43,506 bases of DNA from Tabrizicola sp. (lineage in GTDB: Bacteria > Pseudomonadota > Alphaproteobacteria > Rhodobacterales > Rhodobacteraceae): the NCBI GenBank assembly GCA_012032275.1, contig JAAURK010000003.1, positions 1-43,506 on the forward strand, given 5' to 3'. Positions 1 to 9,933 of the stretch are shown here, piece by piece; within the stretch, counting starts at the first letter, position 1; the number at the start of each line of letters is the position of its first letter. The notes beneath the pieces are model-generated. The model was not told the origin of the DNA. It saw only the letters and a list, made by a program, of their open reading frames with translations, and searched no databases. The translations under genes and the position numbers were made by a program.

Positions 1-690
1 CCCGGCGCGCCCGGGGCAGGGGCGGCGCTGCCTGCCTCCCCACCCATATCCATGCTGGAGCGCAGGGCGACCATATCGGAATGGATCTGCGATTCCTTCA
101 GGGCTTCGGCTTCCTGACGCTGACGGGCCAGCTCTTCTTCCCGGGCGCGCGCCGCTTCGGCCTCGCCATCGCCTGCAATCAGAGCCTTGGTTTCAAGTTC
201 GGTCTGCAGCCGGATGTTCTCGCGCTCAAGATCGGACAGAGCTGCCGCACGGGCCTTTGCATCGGCATCGAGGGCCGCAACCTGCGCTTTGAGGTCAGCG
301 ATTGCTGCTTCGTCAGTCACGGTTACTGGGTTCGCTTTCAGATCGGCGATCTGGGCGTTCAACGCCTCGATCTCGGCCTGCAAGCGTTCCGTCTCAGAGG
401 TGTCGGTCGTTGCCGGGACGATCTGCGGCTTTGGCCGTGAGACGCTGAAGCCGTCCGTGCCCGTGCCATCGCCCTGAAAATCGCTGACCGAAGCGGTCTC
501 GATCGCGGGTGCCGGGGCAGGGGCATCGGGTGCGGCCAGCACCAGCCAGGCCCCGACGCCAACTCCAGCGACGGCCGTGACGGCGGAAAGCGCATATGGG
601 TTTACACCGCGACGACGTTTTGGGGCCTCGGAAGGTTTCATACGCTCCATGCGGGCGGTGAGTTTTTCGGCTTGGGTCTCGTCACTCATT
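1..690 (-). CDS. virB10: VirB10/TrbI-like T4SS protein, N-terminal part (3' end beyond left edge)
   Basis: Open minus frame from ATG at ~689 (MSDETQAEKLTARMERMKPSEAPKRRRGVNPYALSAVTAVAGVGVGAWLVLAAPDAPAPAPA...) to position 1: cytoplasmic N-term, single TM, Pro-rich then coiled-coil region; directly downstream of virB9. Absent from the ORF track because no stop lies in the window. Confidence 0.8.
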
Positions 691-1405
691 GGCTGACCCC
701 CACTTCCGCTGTGACGCAGACGTATTCCTCGCCATAGCGCAGCACCCAACGCTCAGAGCGGGTGCTGACTGTGATGGTGGTGCCGCGGACAGAGGAATTG
801 ACCGAGTATTCCTGCCCTTTTGCATCGGCACGGAAGATCGTCGGCATCGGCGCGCCAGGCGGGATGACAAAGGTGGTCTTCCGCCCGTCATCCGAAATCG
901 ATACCGGCGCAAATCCGGGCAGGGCGCGGCCTTTTTTCATGATTTTGTACGTCATGGGCAGGGAGGGTGGGATGTCAGTGCCGGTTGCGGCCGCACGCGT
1001 GCTGCCCGGTACGGTGAACTTCACCGAATAGTTCGGGCTGCCCTTGCCACCTTCGGTTACCTGCAGAAAGTAGATGTTGCGCTGCGTCTCGACCGTGAGG
1101 TTGGTGGTGGCTCCGGCAACGACGGGCTTGATGATGAACAGATTAGCCCGCTCCAGCTTGTCGATCTTGAAGCTTTCGAGATCGCCGATGGCGATGGACT
1201 GAATCTTCTCGCCTTCACCCAGCTCGACGAGGGTCACGTTCCTGAGCCGGGTGTTGATCCGGTAAACCTGACCTTCTTGATAGGTGGCATAGGTCACACG
1301 CGCATCATGGCTGCCGGGTTTTGGCGCGGTTTCCGCATATACGGGCAGGGCCGTCATGCTTGCGATCATGCCGAGGGCAAAAACAAGTTTGGTGCGATTG
1401 GTCAT
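686..1405 (-). CDS. virB9: VirB9/TrbG-like T4SS outer-membrane complex protein
   Basis: Signal peptide, DARVTYATYQEGQVYRI and VETQRNIYFLQV motifs; between virB8 and virB10. Confidence 0.88.
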   Translation of the reverse strand: MTNRTKLVFALGMIASMTALPVYAETAPKPGSHDARVTYATYQEGQVYRINTRLRNVTLVELGEGEKIQSIAIGDLESFKIDKLERANLFIIKPVVAGATTNLTVETQRNIYFLQVTEGGKGSPNYSVKFTVPGSTRAAATGTDIPPSLPMTYKIMKKGRALPGFAPVSISDDGRKTTFVIPPGAPMPTIFRADAKGQEYSVNSSVRGTTITVSTRSERWVLRYGEEYVCVTAEVGVSQ

Positions 1406-1406
1406 G

Positions 1407-2087
1407 TCAGCCCTCCTGCGGGGTCAGGGTTTCCGCCGTGATGCGGTAGTCGGTCACCAGAAACCCGGTCGGGTTTTGCCAGACGAGATCGAGGGCCGTC
1501 TGTTTGGAAGGCTCAAACCGGTAGGTGACGGTGGCCGTGAATTTGCCTTCCCGATCGGGCACACCCTCGCCGTCCGAAACCCAGGTCTTGGTGAAGCGCA
1601 CTTGGGCGGTTGTGTCCGTCACCGGGGTGATCGACAGCACATCGATGACGACGCGGGAATTCTCGCCGTAAAGCTTTGGCGGATAGTTGGCGTTGCCTTC
1701 CGTCCAAAGGCTGACCAGCCCTTGGCGGGCATTGCCTTCGGACCAGGTGTAGGCGCGCAGGATGCGGCTCTCATTGTCGTGCTGGTCATAGGTTTCGCGG
1801 TCGGTGACATAGGCGAAAAGCAGGCTCTGGCGGATGGCCTCGGCCTGTTCGATACCGGCCTTTTCCACCGCGACCACCCTTTCGGCGACGCCCGTGTCCT
1901 TGTCGACGATGGCGAGAAAGGCCTCGGTCTGTTTCAGGGGCAGGAGAGAGACGACAGCGACCATGCCCATGAGGCCGATAGCGAGCCCGCCGCCCGCGAC
2001 CAGATAGGCGATGCGCTCGCGCTTCTTGACACCGTAGAACATCTCGGCTTCGAGAAAACTTCTCAATTCAGGGGGTGAACCTGTCAT
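1407..2087 (-). CDS. virB8: VirB8-like T4SS inner-membrane protein
   Basis: Single N-terminal TM then soluble domain (ETYDQHDNESRILRAYTWSEGNARQ...); position between virB6 and virB9. Confidence 0.85.
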   Translation of the reverse strand: MTGSPPELRSFLEAEMFYGVKKRERIAYLVAGGGLAIGLMGMVAVVSLLPLKQTEAFLAIVDKDTGVAERVVAVEKAGIEQAEAIRQSLLFAYVTDRETYDQHDNESRILRAYTWSEGNARQGLVSLWTEGNANYPPKLYGENSRVVIDVLSITPVTDTTAQVRFTKTWVSDGEGVPDREGKFTATVTYRFEPSKQTALDLVWQNPTGFLVTDYRITAETLTPQEG

Positions 2088-2134
2088 CGTCTTGCTCCGA
2101 TAAATGGGAAAATGCGCGTCTGAGGAGCGCTATG

Positions 2135-3133
2135 TCAGGTTTCGCGGATAAATTGGTCTATGCGCTGACGCGCCGCCTGACCACGTTCTGCGTCAGAACG
2201 GGCCTGATCGCGCAGATGGTGGTGCTCGGTCTTGCCGTGCATAAGGCCCGAGCGGAACTCGTTCATCCGCCGCGCCGAATAGTCAGAGGCCTTTTCAAGC
2301 GGTTTGCCCGCGATCCGCAGCGCTTGCGGTGCAAAACTGGCAAGGTTGATCTGGCCGGTGATATGGGTCACGGCATTCGGGATCGCCATCAGGGCGAAAA
2401 TCCCAACGAAGACGATGACAAAGAAACCGAGTATTGAGCCGAGGTCTGTGACCGCATCAGCGTTGCGGAAGACGTCATGTGCGACGGTGACGACCGCCAC
2501 GATGACCCCGGCGGAAGCCACCGGATACATCAGATAGCCAATCATCGCTGAGAGCCAGGCTTCGAAAATCCCCTTGGTCTTCTCGAAGATCGTGGCGCCG
2601 ATCGCGATCGGGGCAACACCGAGAAGGAAGGCAATCATCAGTTTCGAGAAGCCGACGATGAAGACATAAACCGCCATCAAGACGCCAAGGACGACGTAGA
2701 GGACGGCCGCCACAAAGCCGCGCATGATCGACGACATGGCCGAGGACACAGAATCCACGTTCCCGGCCATCATGTTCGCCATGTCATCCATCGCCGCCGT
2801 GGCAGAGGCACCAACACCGCCACCCCCGAGCCGGAAATATTCCAGCGCAAGAGCACTCAGCCCGTTGCTGGCGGCGTCATAGATCTGGGTGAAGTTGGAC
2901 CAGGTCAGACCGAACATCAGGACCATGACGATGCGGAACGACAACTGCACCGCGTCGCGCATGGAAATGCGATAGACATTCAAGGCCGCATTGATCCCGA
3001 CCATGACGAGCAGAAGGGCAAGTAGTGTCGTGTAGAGCGGCCCGATCGCACCCGCGGTCGCCTCGAAGTACTGCCGACCAGCGGCGGTGATCGCCGAGTC
3101 CAGCGTCGCCAGTATGGTCGAGACGCTGTCCAT
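2135..3133 (-). CDS. virB6: VirB6/TrbL-like polytopic T4SS protein
   Basis: Multi-TM protein, ~330 aa; start MDSVSTILATLDSAITAAG overlaps the upstream stop. Confidence 0.82.
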   Translation of the reverse strand: MDSVSTILATLDSAITAAGRQYFEATAGAIGPLYTTLLALLLVMVGINAALNVYRISMRDAVQLSFRIVMVLMFGLTWSNFTQIYDAASNGLSALALEYFRLGGGGVGASATAAMDDMANMMAGNVDSVSSAMSSIMRGFVAAVLYVVLGVLMAVYVFIVGFSKLMIAFLLGVAPIAIGATIFEKTKGIFEAWLSAMIGYLMYPVASAGVIVAVVTVAHDVFRNADAVTDLGSILGFFVIVFVGIFALMAIPNAVTHITGQINLASFAPQALRIAGKPLEKASDYSARRMNEFRSGLMHGKTEHHHLRDQARSDAERGQAARQRIDQFIRET

Positions 3134-3621
3134 CAGAAGCTGCCCCCGCACATGGTTTCCGCGATCGGGAACAGGGCATTCGATGCCTCAAAGACCTCGA
3201 GTGTTTGTTGCCAAGTCAAACGTTCGACGCCTTTGGCAGTCCGCAAGTCGGCCGCCAAGGCTTCAACATCTGCCCAGTTCGCGACCTTGCCAGCACAAGA
3301 GCAGTCCTGCGTCTGAACCACATGCCTGACTTTGATGAACCCGTAGATGTCGCGATACGCACGCGCTTCAGAGCCCTTCTGCGAAACCTCATACTCTTCC
3401 GGCCAAACAGCCCGACAGTTCCGGAATTCCTCGTTCACCGCTCCCGGGATCGGCTGAACGTTTTCAGGCACATCGACCTTCGGCAGGACGTCGAGATAGG
3501 CTTCCTCCATTGCAGGATCGGTTGGAGCAGGGGTCTCGGCCCAGGCTGATGATGACAAGACCGCAATAAGCCCAATGGCCCCAACGAAGTTCGTCGCTTT
3601 GAACGCTTCGGTCATGCTCAT
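3133..3621 (-). CDS. Secreted Cys-containing hypothetical protein of the T4SS operon
   Basis: Signal peptide (FVGAIGLIAVLSSSAWA), four Cys in the mature part; 4-nt overlap with upstream VirB5 gene. Confidence 0.75.
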   Translation of the reverse strand: MSMTEAFKATNFVGAIGLIAVLSSSAWAETPAPTDPAMEEAYLDVLPKVDVPENVQPIPGAVNEEFRNCRAVWPEEYEVSQKGSEARAYRDIYGFIKVRHVVQTQDCSCAGKVANWADVEALAADLRTAKGVERLTWQQTLEVFEASNALFPIAETMCGGSF

Positions 3622-4409
3622 TCTCCCCCAAGGACCTTGATGAACTTCTGCTCTTCGGCGGCGGTGGCGGCGTCCATGACCCCGGCCTCGCCCATGCCCA
3701 TCAGTTGGGCGGATTCCATGTTCCAGATATTGGCGAGTGCGATCGACAGTTCTGCCGTGACGCGGGTGTTGAGGTCGATGGCCTCCTTCAACCCCTCGGT
3801 GTCCGGGATTTCCTGCACGAGATCATGAACACGCTCGAGGCTTTCGGACGCCTTGACCGAAGATGTCTCAGCCGCAGCCGAGAGGAAGGCGGCGGTGTTG
3901 GCTTGCGTGCCGATCCGCGCTGCGCCTTCGTCTTCACTATTCGCAAGGGTGTCGACGGTGGCCACATCCAGCCCCGCCGAGGCGAAGAACTCGGAGACAT
4001 ATTGCGCGGCGGGCTTGTCGCCGACCTTGCCGGAAGTGGTCATCAGCGAATAGCTGCCGTCTTTGGCCGCGATCAATCCGCCGGTCAGATCGGCAATATC
4101 GGGCAGGATGTCGTCAAAGAAGGTGTCAGGGTCTGGGATGCCCAATGCCTCCAGCGTCAACCCGTTGCGCAAAGCGTCGAGCTGCGCCTTCAGGGTTGCG
4201 ATCTGTTCGATCTGCTTCAGGATCTGCTCATCGAGCTTTAGGTTCGACGCGATCATCTCCTTCACCTGCAGCTTGGCCTCGGTCAGAACCTCGCCGATCT
4301 TGGCGATGCTGGTGAGGTCAACCGTTGGCACGCCCTGTGCCAGGGCAGGAGAGACCAAGGCTGCGGAGATCACAAGGGGGCCAAGACCCCGGACGAGATT
4401 GCGGATCAT
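3618..4409 (-). CDS. virB5: VirB5/TrbJ-like T4SS minor pilus protein
   Basis: Signal peptide then helical protein starting AQGVPTVDLTSIAKIGEVLTEAKLQVKEMI; position in cluster. Confidence 0.75.
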   Translation of the reverse strand: MIRNLVRGLGPLVISAALVSPALAQGVPTVDLTSIAKIGEVLTEAKLQVKEMIASNLKLDEQILKQIEQIATLKAQLDALRNGLTLEALGIPDPDTFFDDILPDIADLTGGLIAAKDGSYSLMTTSGKVGDKPAAQYVSEFFASAGLDVATVDTLANSEDEGAARIGTQANTAAFLSAAAETSSVKASESLERVHDLVQEIPDTEGLKEAIDLNTRVTAELSIALANIWNMESAQLMGMGEAGVMDAATAAEEQKFIKVLGGE

Positions 4410-5548
4410 TCGGAATCACCCTTCACTTTGATGAATGTTGCGTCGATGGCATAGGCTTGCAGCCAGAGGGCGTAGCGGGCCTGATCGACCTTTACGCGCG
4501 CTGCCTTGACCCGCTCGACCATCAGCCCGATCCGGACGGCTTCCGCACGGGCGTAGCTGTTGAGGTCGAGGGCCTCCTTGGTCGATTTGGTCATGGGAAT
4601 GCGTTCGATGATGGAACGCAGCCGCATCAGCGACGCCTCAATCTCCAGAGAGGCGGCCATCCCATAGTGCAGGCCTGCATCAGCAGTGTTGCTGGCCTCG
4701 GCGATTGCCATGTCGCGCGGATCAAACGTGCCGACCTGATCGACGCCAGTGATCTTGCCCGCATAGGCGTTGAAGAACCCGGTGATACGGACGACGTAAT
4801 CCTGGGTTTCTTTGAAAGGCGGGATGCCACCATATTTGGTGACATTGCCCGGACCAGCATTATAGGCGGCCAAGGCGAGCGGCACGGAGCCAAACTTGTT
4901 CAGCTGGGTCAGGAAATATCGCGCTCCGCCATCGAGCTGCAGCATCGGGTCATCATAATAGGCGGGGTAGATGCCGAGGCCCTTGGCGGTGTCTGGCATG
5001 ACCTGTGTCAGACCAAACGCCCCAACCGGGCTGCGCGCCCCGATGGAAAACCCGGATTCCTGCTTCACGAGGCTCTGGAACCAGATGCGGAACTCAACCG
5101 GGTTCAGCCCGGCGCGGGCAAGGCCGGGGTGGCCCGCGTATTTCTGCGCGGTGGCCACAATCATTTCTTCAATGCTGGTCTTGGCATCGCCGAAAAGCCG
5201 GTCTGCGTAGGGATTGTTGTCCTCCACCGCATAGAGCACTTCCGCTTCAGCGCCGGGAATGACTTCGAGATCGCCGATCCATGGTGTCTGACCCGTCATC
5301 ATGGCCAGCGTGGCGTCGAGTGCCTCAAGCTGATCTTGATGCAATGCATCAATGCGGCGCTTCTTGTCGGCTTCTAGCTCGCGCCCGCCGGTCAGATAGG
5401 ACATCTGCGCGATCTCAAGGCCGTGCTGGATGATCGACTTCGGGTCGACAATGGGAACGCCCTGCGCCGCCGCCATGAAGGGAAGCGCAGCCGTTGCCAG
5501 AGCGAGAACTCTGGCCGAGCGTTGCAGGTTAGTTGCAGGGAATGACAT
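4406..5548 (-). CDS. VirB5-like protein with internal SLT (lytic transglycosylase) domain
   Basis: SLT motifs LVKQESGFSIGARSPVGAFGLTQVMPDTAKGLG and [20 protein letters not shown]- and C-terminal flanks resemble the neighbouring VirB5. Confidence 0.85.
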   Translation of the reverse strand: MSFPATNLQRSARVLALATAALPFMAAAQGVPIVDPKSIIQHGLEIAQMSYLTGGRELEADKKRRIDALHQDQLEALDATLAMMTGQTPWIGDLEVIPGAEAEVLYAVEDNNPYADRLFGDAKTSIEEMIVATAQKYAGHPGLARAGLNPVEFRIWFQSLVKQESGFSIGARSPVGAFGLTQVMPDTAKGLGIYPAYYDDPMLQLDGGARYFLTQLNKFGSVPLALAAYNAGPGNVTKYGGIPPFKETQDYVVRITGFFNAYAGKITGVDQVGTFDPRDMAIAEASNTADAGLHYGMAASLEIEASLMRLRSIIERIPMTKSTKEALDLNSYARAEAVRIGLMVERVKAARVKVDQARYALWLQAYAIDATFIKVKGDSE

Positions 5549-5732
5549 CTGGGCTCGACGTGTTATTGCGTGAGACCAGGCCCACATCCGGGCTTGCACC
5601 CATGGTTGAAGTGGTCACAGTGGACCCAGCCGTCGCCCAGCAATTGGTCTTGGCGATGGGGACCCCGGCGCAAGCGGCAATGCTGAGGGATGCACCCATC
5701 ATGACAGCGCAAAGGCGATATCGGATAATCAT
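5529..5732 (-). CDS. Small lipoprotein (VirB7-like position)
   Basis: MIIRYRLCAVMMGASLSIAACAGVPIAKTNCW: lipobox-like LSIAAC; 67 aa; between virB4 and the virB5/SLT gene. Confidence 0.7.
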   Translation of the reverse strand: MIIRYRLCAVMMGASLSIAACAGVPIAKTNCWATAGSTVTTSTMGASPDVGLVSRNNTSSPDVIPCN

Positions 5733-5763
5733 TCTTATGTAATATACTGATTTCATTGAACAA

Positions 5764-8106
5764 TCATTCCTTCCAGAAGTTCGGGCGCTTGGCATAGTCA
5801 GCGCCGAAGGCGTTGAGACCTGCCTGACCACCGCCGAGGGCTGTCAGCAAAGGCCCGAGGGGTTTGAGATCTACATTCAGAACCGTGGAGCCACGCGGGT
5901 TGCGCGACAGCAAAAGCCTCTGGCCGGGGATCGGGTTCAGCACGAAGTCGAGTTCGCCATCGGTCAGGCGGAAGCTGTCGTAGTCGGCCGATGACGCTTC
6001 ACCGTTCGGGAACAAGAGTTGGTTCGGAAGCGCTTCCAGGATCGACCGGGCTTTTGATCCCCGGATCTGGCTTGGGAACTGGGTCATCATCACCACGACA
6101 ACATTCTTCTTCCGCGCCGTTACCAGCCATTCGGCGAGCTTTTTCGCGAAGTATTCGTCATCGAGCACCTTCCAGGCCTCGTCGATCAGGATCAGCGTCG
6201 GGCGCTTTTCCTCGATCAGCATCTCGATGCGGCGGAAGAGCGTGCCAAGGATGGCGGTGCGCTCCGTGCCAAGATCGAGGATTTCGGTGAGGTCGACCGC
6301 CGTCACGTCGTGGCTTGCGAAGTCCACGACCGGCTCAGACGCCTCGCCGAACACCCAACCATAGCGGCCGTCGGGCCCCCATTCGCGCAAGCGCTGCGCG
6401 AGATCGAGGCCGTCGCCGACATCGCCAAAGAGCTCCTGAATCGCCCGGAAGTTCCGCAGGCCGATCCGCGCTTTGCCGTTCTGGGCGATGGCGGATTTGA
6501 GGGCTTCGGATTGCAAGGGCGACATCGGCCCGGAGCGGCTCTCCAAGAGCGCCACCAACCAGTCGAGAAGCCAGGCCTCACCGCGCTCACCGGTTTCCGT
6601 GGCGAGCGGGTTCAGGCCTGTGGGCCTTCCGGCGCGGATTTCGGCATAGCGGCCACCAAGCGCATGCACGGCCATTTTGAGACCCGCTTCCTTGTCGAAG
6701 ATGATAGTCCGGCCCCCTGCCCGCTGCGCTTGTGCCGCGAGAAAGGCGACAGTCGTGGTTTTGCCGCCGCCGGATTTGCCCAGGACGAGTGTGTGACCAT
6801 TGGTCGGTTCCGCCGCCGGATCGCCCGGCTCATGGAAGCTGAACCGGTGCAGCGAGCCTTGCAGCGTCTGGAACAGCGTCAGCGGCGTTTGCCAAGGCAG
6901 GCGTGCGGCTTCGGTCCCGGTGTCCGCGGCGTGGAAGGCCGCCATGTCGGCGAAATTGACTGAGGACACCGTCATGTCGCGCGCCCGGTAATCCATATTG
7001 CCGGGGTGCATGGCAAAGTATGCGGCCTCGAGGGCCGTCACCTCACGCACCAGCCGCATCCCGTTCTTATGTGCGATGCCGCGAATACGGGCAACTTCTG
7101 TGTCGAGGGCTGCCTCTGTGTCCGCGAAGACAGTGATCGTCATCTGGTGGACACCAAAGCCGAGCGTGCCGCTTTCGGCTCTGTCTGCGGCCTCGAAGAG
7201 CTGGGCCTCAATGGTGGAGGCCATGTCTTCGGAGGCGCGCATCTGCGCCACGCGGCGTTTCACCCGCTCGGTGATGCTGCCCCGCTCAATCGGCGTGTAG
7301 CTGTGGGTGATGATGGTATCCTGCGACGCCCCGAGTGCGTCGAGCATGCCGGGCCAGGTCGCGGTGGCGTAGGATTTGACATAGAGGACAGCGGCGAGGC
7401 GAGACGTCGATGCCCCTTCCTCAATCGCGATGACGCCCTTGCCAAAGCGCACGGCCGCCCCGGCGGCGTCTTCCGCGAGAAGGCAGAACGGGCTGCGCGG
7501 TTGCATCCGGAGTTCGCCCGTCAGAAGGGACGCGAAAAAGCCGACCAGACTGCCATCGCTGATTTTCAGCCGTTTGGTCTTGATGCCAAGCCCAGTCTCG
7601 AGGATCGAGATGACCTCTCGCAGCTCTTCGAGTCTGCGGCTGGTGTCTTCGCCGAAAACCTTAGCCGCCGCCTTGCCAAAGAGTGGAACGGCCAGCGGGG
7701 CCACCTGCCGCCGCACGACCGTCAGGATCATCACAGACTCCTGCAGGTTCCGGCGGGCAAGGTCCCTGCCCCAGGCCCGGTCGATATCACCGGCAAAGCT
7801 TGACCCGTGGATCGGCGCGAGGCCGGTCTCGGTAGGCCGCATCATCCGGTGCAGATAGAAGGTGAACCGCTCGTCCAGCGTATCGAGGAGATGGGCAAAC
7901 CCGGACCGAAGCGCGGAAACGGCTGCGTTCCCAGAGGTCACGCCGTCGATGCCCGTCACTTCGAGCGAGAGCATCAGCCCGTTGTCGCGGCTGCGCACCA
8001 CCTCATCATCAAGTTCGATGACATAAGGCAGATGCGCATAAAGCTTTGGGTCCGCCGGGATCAATGCGCGCGCCCTGCCCCGATCCACATCACGCTCAAG
8101 AAACAT
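5764..8106 (-). CDS. virB4: VirB4-family T4SS ATPase
   Basis: Walker A LVLGKSGGGKTT, Walker B PTLILIDEAWKVLDD, TARKKNVVVVMMTQFPSQI; 780 aa. Confidence 0.95.
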   Translation of the reverse strand: MFLERDVDRGRARALIPADPKLYAHLPYVIELDDEVVRSRDNGLMLSLEVTGIDGVTSGNAAVSALRSGFAHLLDTLDERFTFYLHRMMRPTETGLAPIHGSSFAGDIDRAWGRDLARRNLQESVMILTVVRRQVAPLAVPLFGKAAAKVFGEDTSRRLEELREVISILETGLGIKTKRLKISDGSLVGFFASLLTGELRMQPRSPFCLLAEDAAGAAVRFGKGVIAIEEGASTSRLAAVLYVKSYATATWPGMLDALGASQDTIITHSYTPIERGSITERVKRRVAQMRASEDMASTIEAQLFEAADRAESGTLGFGVHQMTITVFADTEAALDTEVARIRGIAHKNGMRLVREVTALEAAYFAMHPGNMDYRARDMTVSSVNFADMAAFHAADTGTEAARLPWQTPLTLFQTLQGSLHRFSFHEPGDPAAEPTNGHTLVLGKSGGGKTTTVAFLAAQAQRAGGRTIIFDKEAGLKMAVHALGGRYAEIRAGRPTGLNPLATETGERGEAWLLDWLVALLESRSGPMSPLQSEALKSAIAQNGKARIGLRNFRAIQELFGDVGDGLDLAQRLREWGPDGRYGWVFGEASEPVVDFASHDVTAVDLTEILDLGTERTAILGTLFRRIEMLIEEKRPTLILIDEAWKVLDDEYFAKKLAEWLVTARKKNVVVVMMTQFPSQIRGSKARSILEALPNQLLFPNGEASSADYDSFRLTDGELDFVLNPIPGQRLLLSRNPRGSTVLNVDLKPLGPLLTALGGGQAGLNAFGADYAKRPNFWKE

Positions 8107-8362
8107 GGCGCCTCCCTTTCTTGAGGATGGCGAGCGGCGTCACCTGCATCATGACGGCAAAGACATGATGGCCGTTCGGATTGACTTTGGTGGCCAGCCG
8201 CGCCAGCCCGTACCAGATCGGTGCTGTCAGAAACCACCAGACCGGCTTGAAGAGGATGAAGGGCAGCACGGTCATCGCTCCCACTGCCATGGCATAGGGC
8301 ATCGGCAGGCCAAGAAACTTGGCTTGCCGCGAGAGCCCGAGGATGACCGCGCTTTTCTCCAT
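8096..8362 (-). CDS. virB3: VirB3-like T4SS membrane protein
   Basis: 88 aa, two hydrophobic segments, overlaps virB4 start. Confidence 0.85.
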   Translation of the reverse strand: MEKSAVILGLSRQAKFLGLPMPYAMAVGAMTVLPFILFKPVWWFLTAPIWYGLARLATKVNPNGHHVFAVMMQVTPLAILKKGRRHVS

Positions 8363-8377
8363 GGTTTTTGCCCTGCC

Positions 8378-8677
8378 TCAGCTGAAGGACGAGCGCAGGT
8401 TTGCGACGATGGCGGGGCCGGCGAAGACGAGGAAGGCGCCGACCACGACCAGTGCGACCCAAGCCCAGGAAATCCGGTTGAAGGCCGCGAGGAACCCGGT
8501 CACCACAAAGGCAATGCCGAAGAAGGCGGTCGCAAGAGTGCCCCGGAACGAGGCCAGAACGCCAGTTGCGACAGTTTCCGCCTTGGTGAAGACCACCTGC
8601 GCCAAGGCGGGCTCAGACTGCGCCAGAAAAAGGGTGCAAAGGGTCAGGCCCAGAAGAGCCACGTTTTGGTTACGCAT
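8378..8677 (-). CDS. virB2: VirB2-like pilin
   Basis: 99 aa, signal peptide and two hydrophobic segments; position between virB1 and virB3. Confidence 0.85.
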   Translation of the reverse strand: MRNQNVALLGLTLCTLFLAQSEPALAQVVFTKAETVATGVLASFRGTLATAFFGIAFVVTGFLAAFNRISWAWVALVVVGAFLVFAGPAIVANLRSSFS

Positions 8678-8698
8678 TGGGGGTTTGTCCTTCTTGGG

Positions 8699-9406
8699 TC
8701 AGAGTTCGGTGAGGATGCGGTCATAGACCGCCATCACCTTAACGATGTGGGATTGGGTCTCGGCGTAGGGTGGCACGCCGTCATATTTGCGCACGGCCTC
8801 GGGGCCGGCGTTGTAGGCGGCAAGCGCAAGCTCGAGGCTGCCAAAAGCGGCAATCTGTTCCAGAAGATAGCGCGCGCCGCCGTCAAGGTTTTCGATGGGG
8901 TCGGCAGGATCGACGTTGAGGTAGTCAGCCGTGCCAGGCATAAGTTGCGCGAGGCCAAGGGCACCAGCATGGCTGACAGCCCCTTGGGTGTAGTTGCTCT
9001 CGACCTTGATCATGGCCTGGAAGAAGGCCGCCCATTCGGCAGGCGACAGATCAAGCCGCGCCAGAGCCGGGTGGTCCTGATAGCGGGTGGCAATCAGCCG
9101 GATCGACGGAAGCACATCCCTTGGGGCTGCAACGCCCTTGGTGCTGTAGGAAACACCGGCTGTCGCTTGTGCCCCCTCCCCTTCCGGGGGCTCTTCCTCC
9201 GCTGGTTCCAGGCGGACGGGAACAATCAGCTGCCCCTGCCCGTCATAACGCAGGACGGATGTATCAAACGACGCAAGTTGGACGTCACCGCCCTGCCCTG
9301 CTGTTTCATTCCAGCGGATCACTTCCGCCTGGGCGGCTCCGCATGCCAGTGCAGACAGCGCCAGCGACAGCAGGCACGTCGAGATGGTCGAGGTTGAGCT
9401 TGCCAA
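8699..9406 (-). CDS. virB1: VirB1-like lytic transglycosylase (SLT domain)
   Basis: [32 protein letters not shown] and [28 protein letters not shown] start near 9406 gives a good signal peptide ([26 protein letters not shown]). Confidence 0.82.
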   Translation of the reverse strand: MASSTSTISTCLLSLALSALACGAAQAEVIRWNETAGQGGDVQLASFDTSVLRYDGQGQLIVPVRLEPAEEEPPEGEGAQATAGVSYSTKGVAAPRDVLPSIRLIATRYQDHPALARLDLSPAEWAAFFQAMIKVESNYTQGAVSHAGALGLAQLMPGTADYLNVDPADPIENLDGGARYLLEQIAAFGSLELALAAYNAGPEAVRKYDGVPPYAETQSHIVKVMAVYDRILTEL

Positions 9407-9644
9407 ACGCGAGACCGAACATGCCGATCGGTGAGTTGACGATGCGTTCCCGCGCCAGAGCCGTGACCAGCAGGAAGCGCTCACCCGCAGGGCTGACAAC
9501 GTAGAACAGCCATTCCCCCGAGAACCGCTCGTCGGGGTTGGGCGCACTGACACACTCGATCTCAACAGTCGCTCCTTCGGATGCGGCCAGTTTGCGGAAG
9601 TCACGCTCCAGCAAGACAGGCAATGCGCGCCGTTTGGTATTCAT
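9306..9644 (-). CDS. Hypothetical protein at head of T4SS operon
   Basis: [60 protein letters not shown]...; ATG after a purine-rich stretch; overlaps virB1 5' end by ~100 nt. Confidence 0.6.
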   Translation of the reverse strand: MNTKRRALPVLLERDFRKLAASEGATVEIECVSAPNPDERFSGEWLFYVVSPAGERFLLVTALARERIVNSPIGMFGLAFGKLNLDHLDVPAVAGAVCTGMRSRPGGSDPLE

Positions 9645-9933
9645 GGGGTCCCCTCGGATCATCTGTTGGGAACATTGTATCGCAGATTTCTTTGTGAAGC
9701 GATGCCTAACAGAAAGTATGGCGCATTCAACATAAAAATGACAAACACATTAAAAGGAATGAACGAAATGGCCGATGACCCTGCTTCACACGCGCAATCA
9801 GGCTGCGTGCCGAGGTCGGTCCGCGGTCGAAGTTCCGAGTGAATTTGGAGGATGTGTCAGTGCGAAAACATCAAGAAAAATTGAGGTCTCGATCGCGTGG
9901 CGAGGATGCACGTCGCCCGGGGAAAGCCGTCGC

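Noticed and set aside
8105-9397. 430-aa + strand ORF opposite virB3/B2/B1
   Set aside because: Shadow ORF; minus-strand genes have signal peptides, SLT motifs and operon spacing.
9775-9933. N-terminal part of the 366-aa + ORF
   Set aside because: Only the segments from the ATG at 9934 and from ~10350 onward look protein-like; the long ORF merges unrelated in-frame stretches across two apparent deletions.
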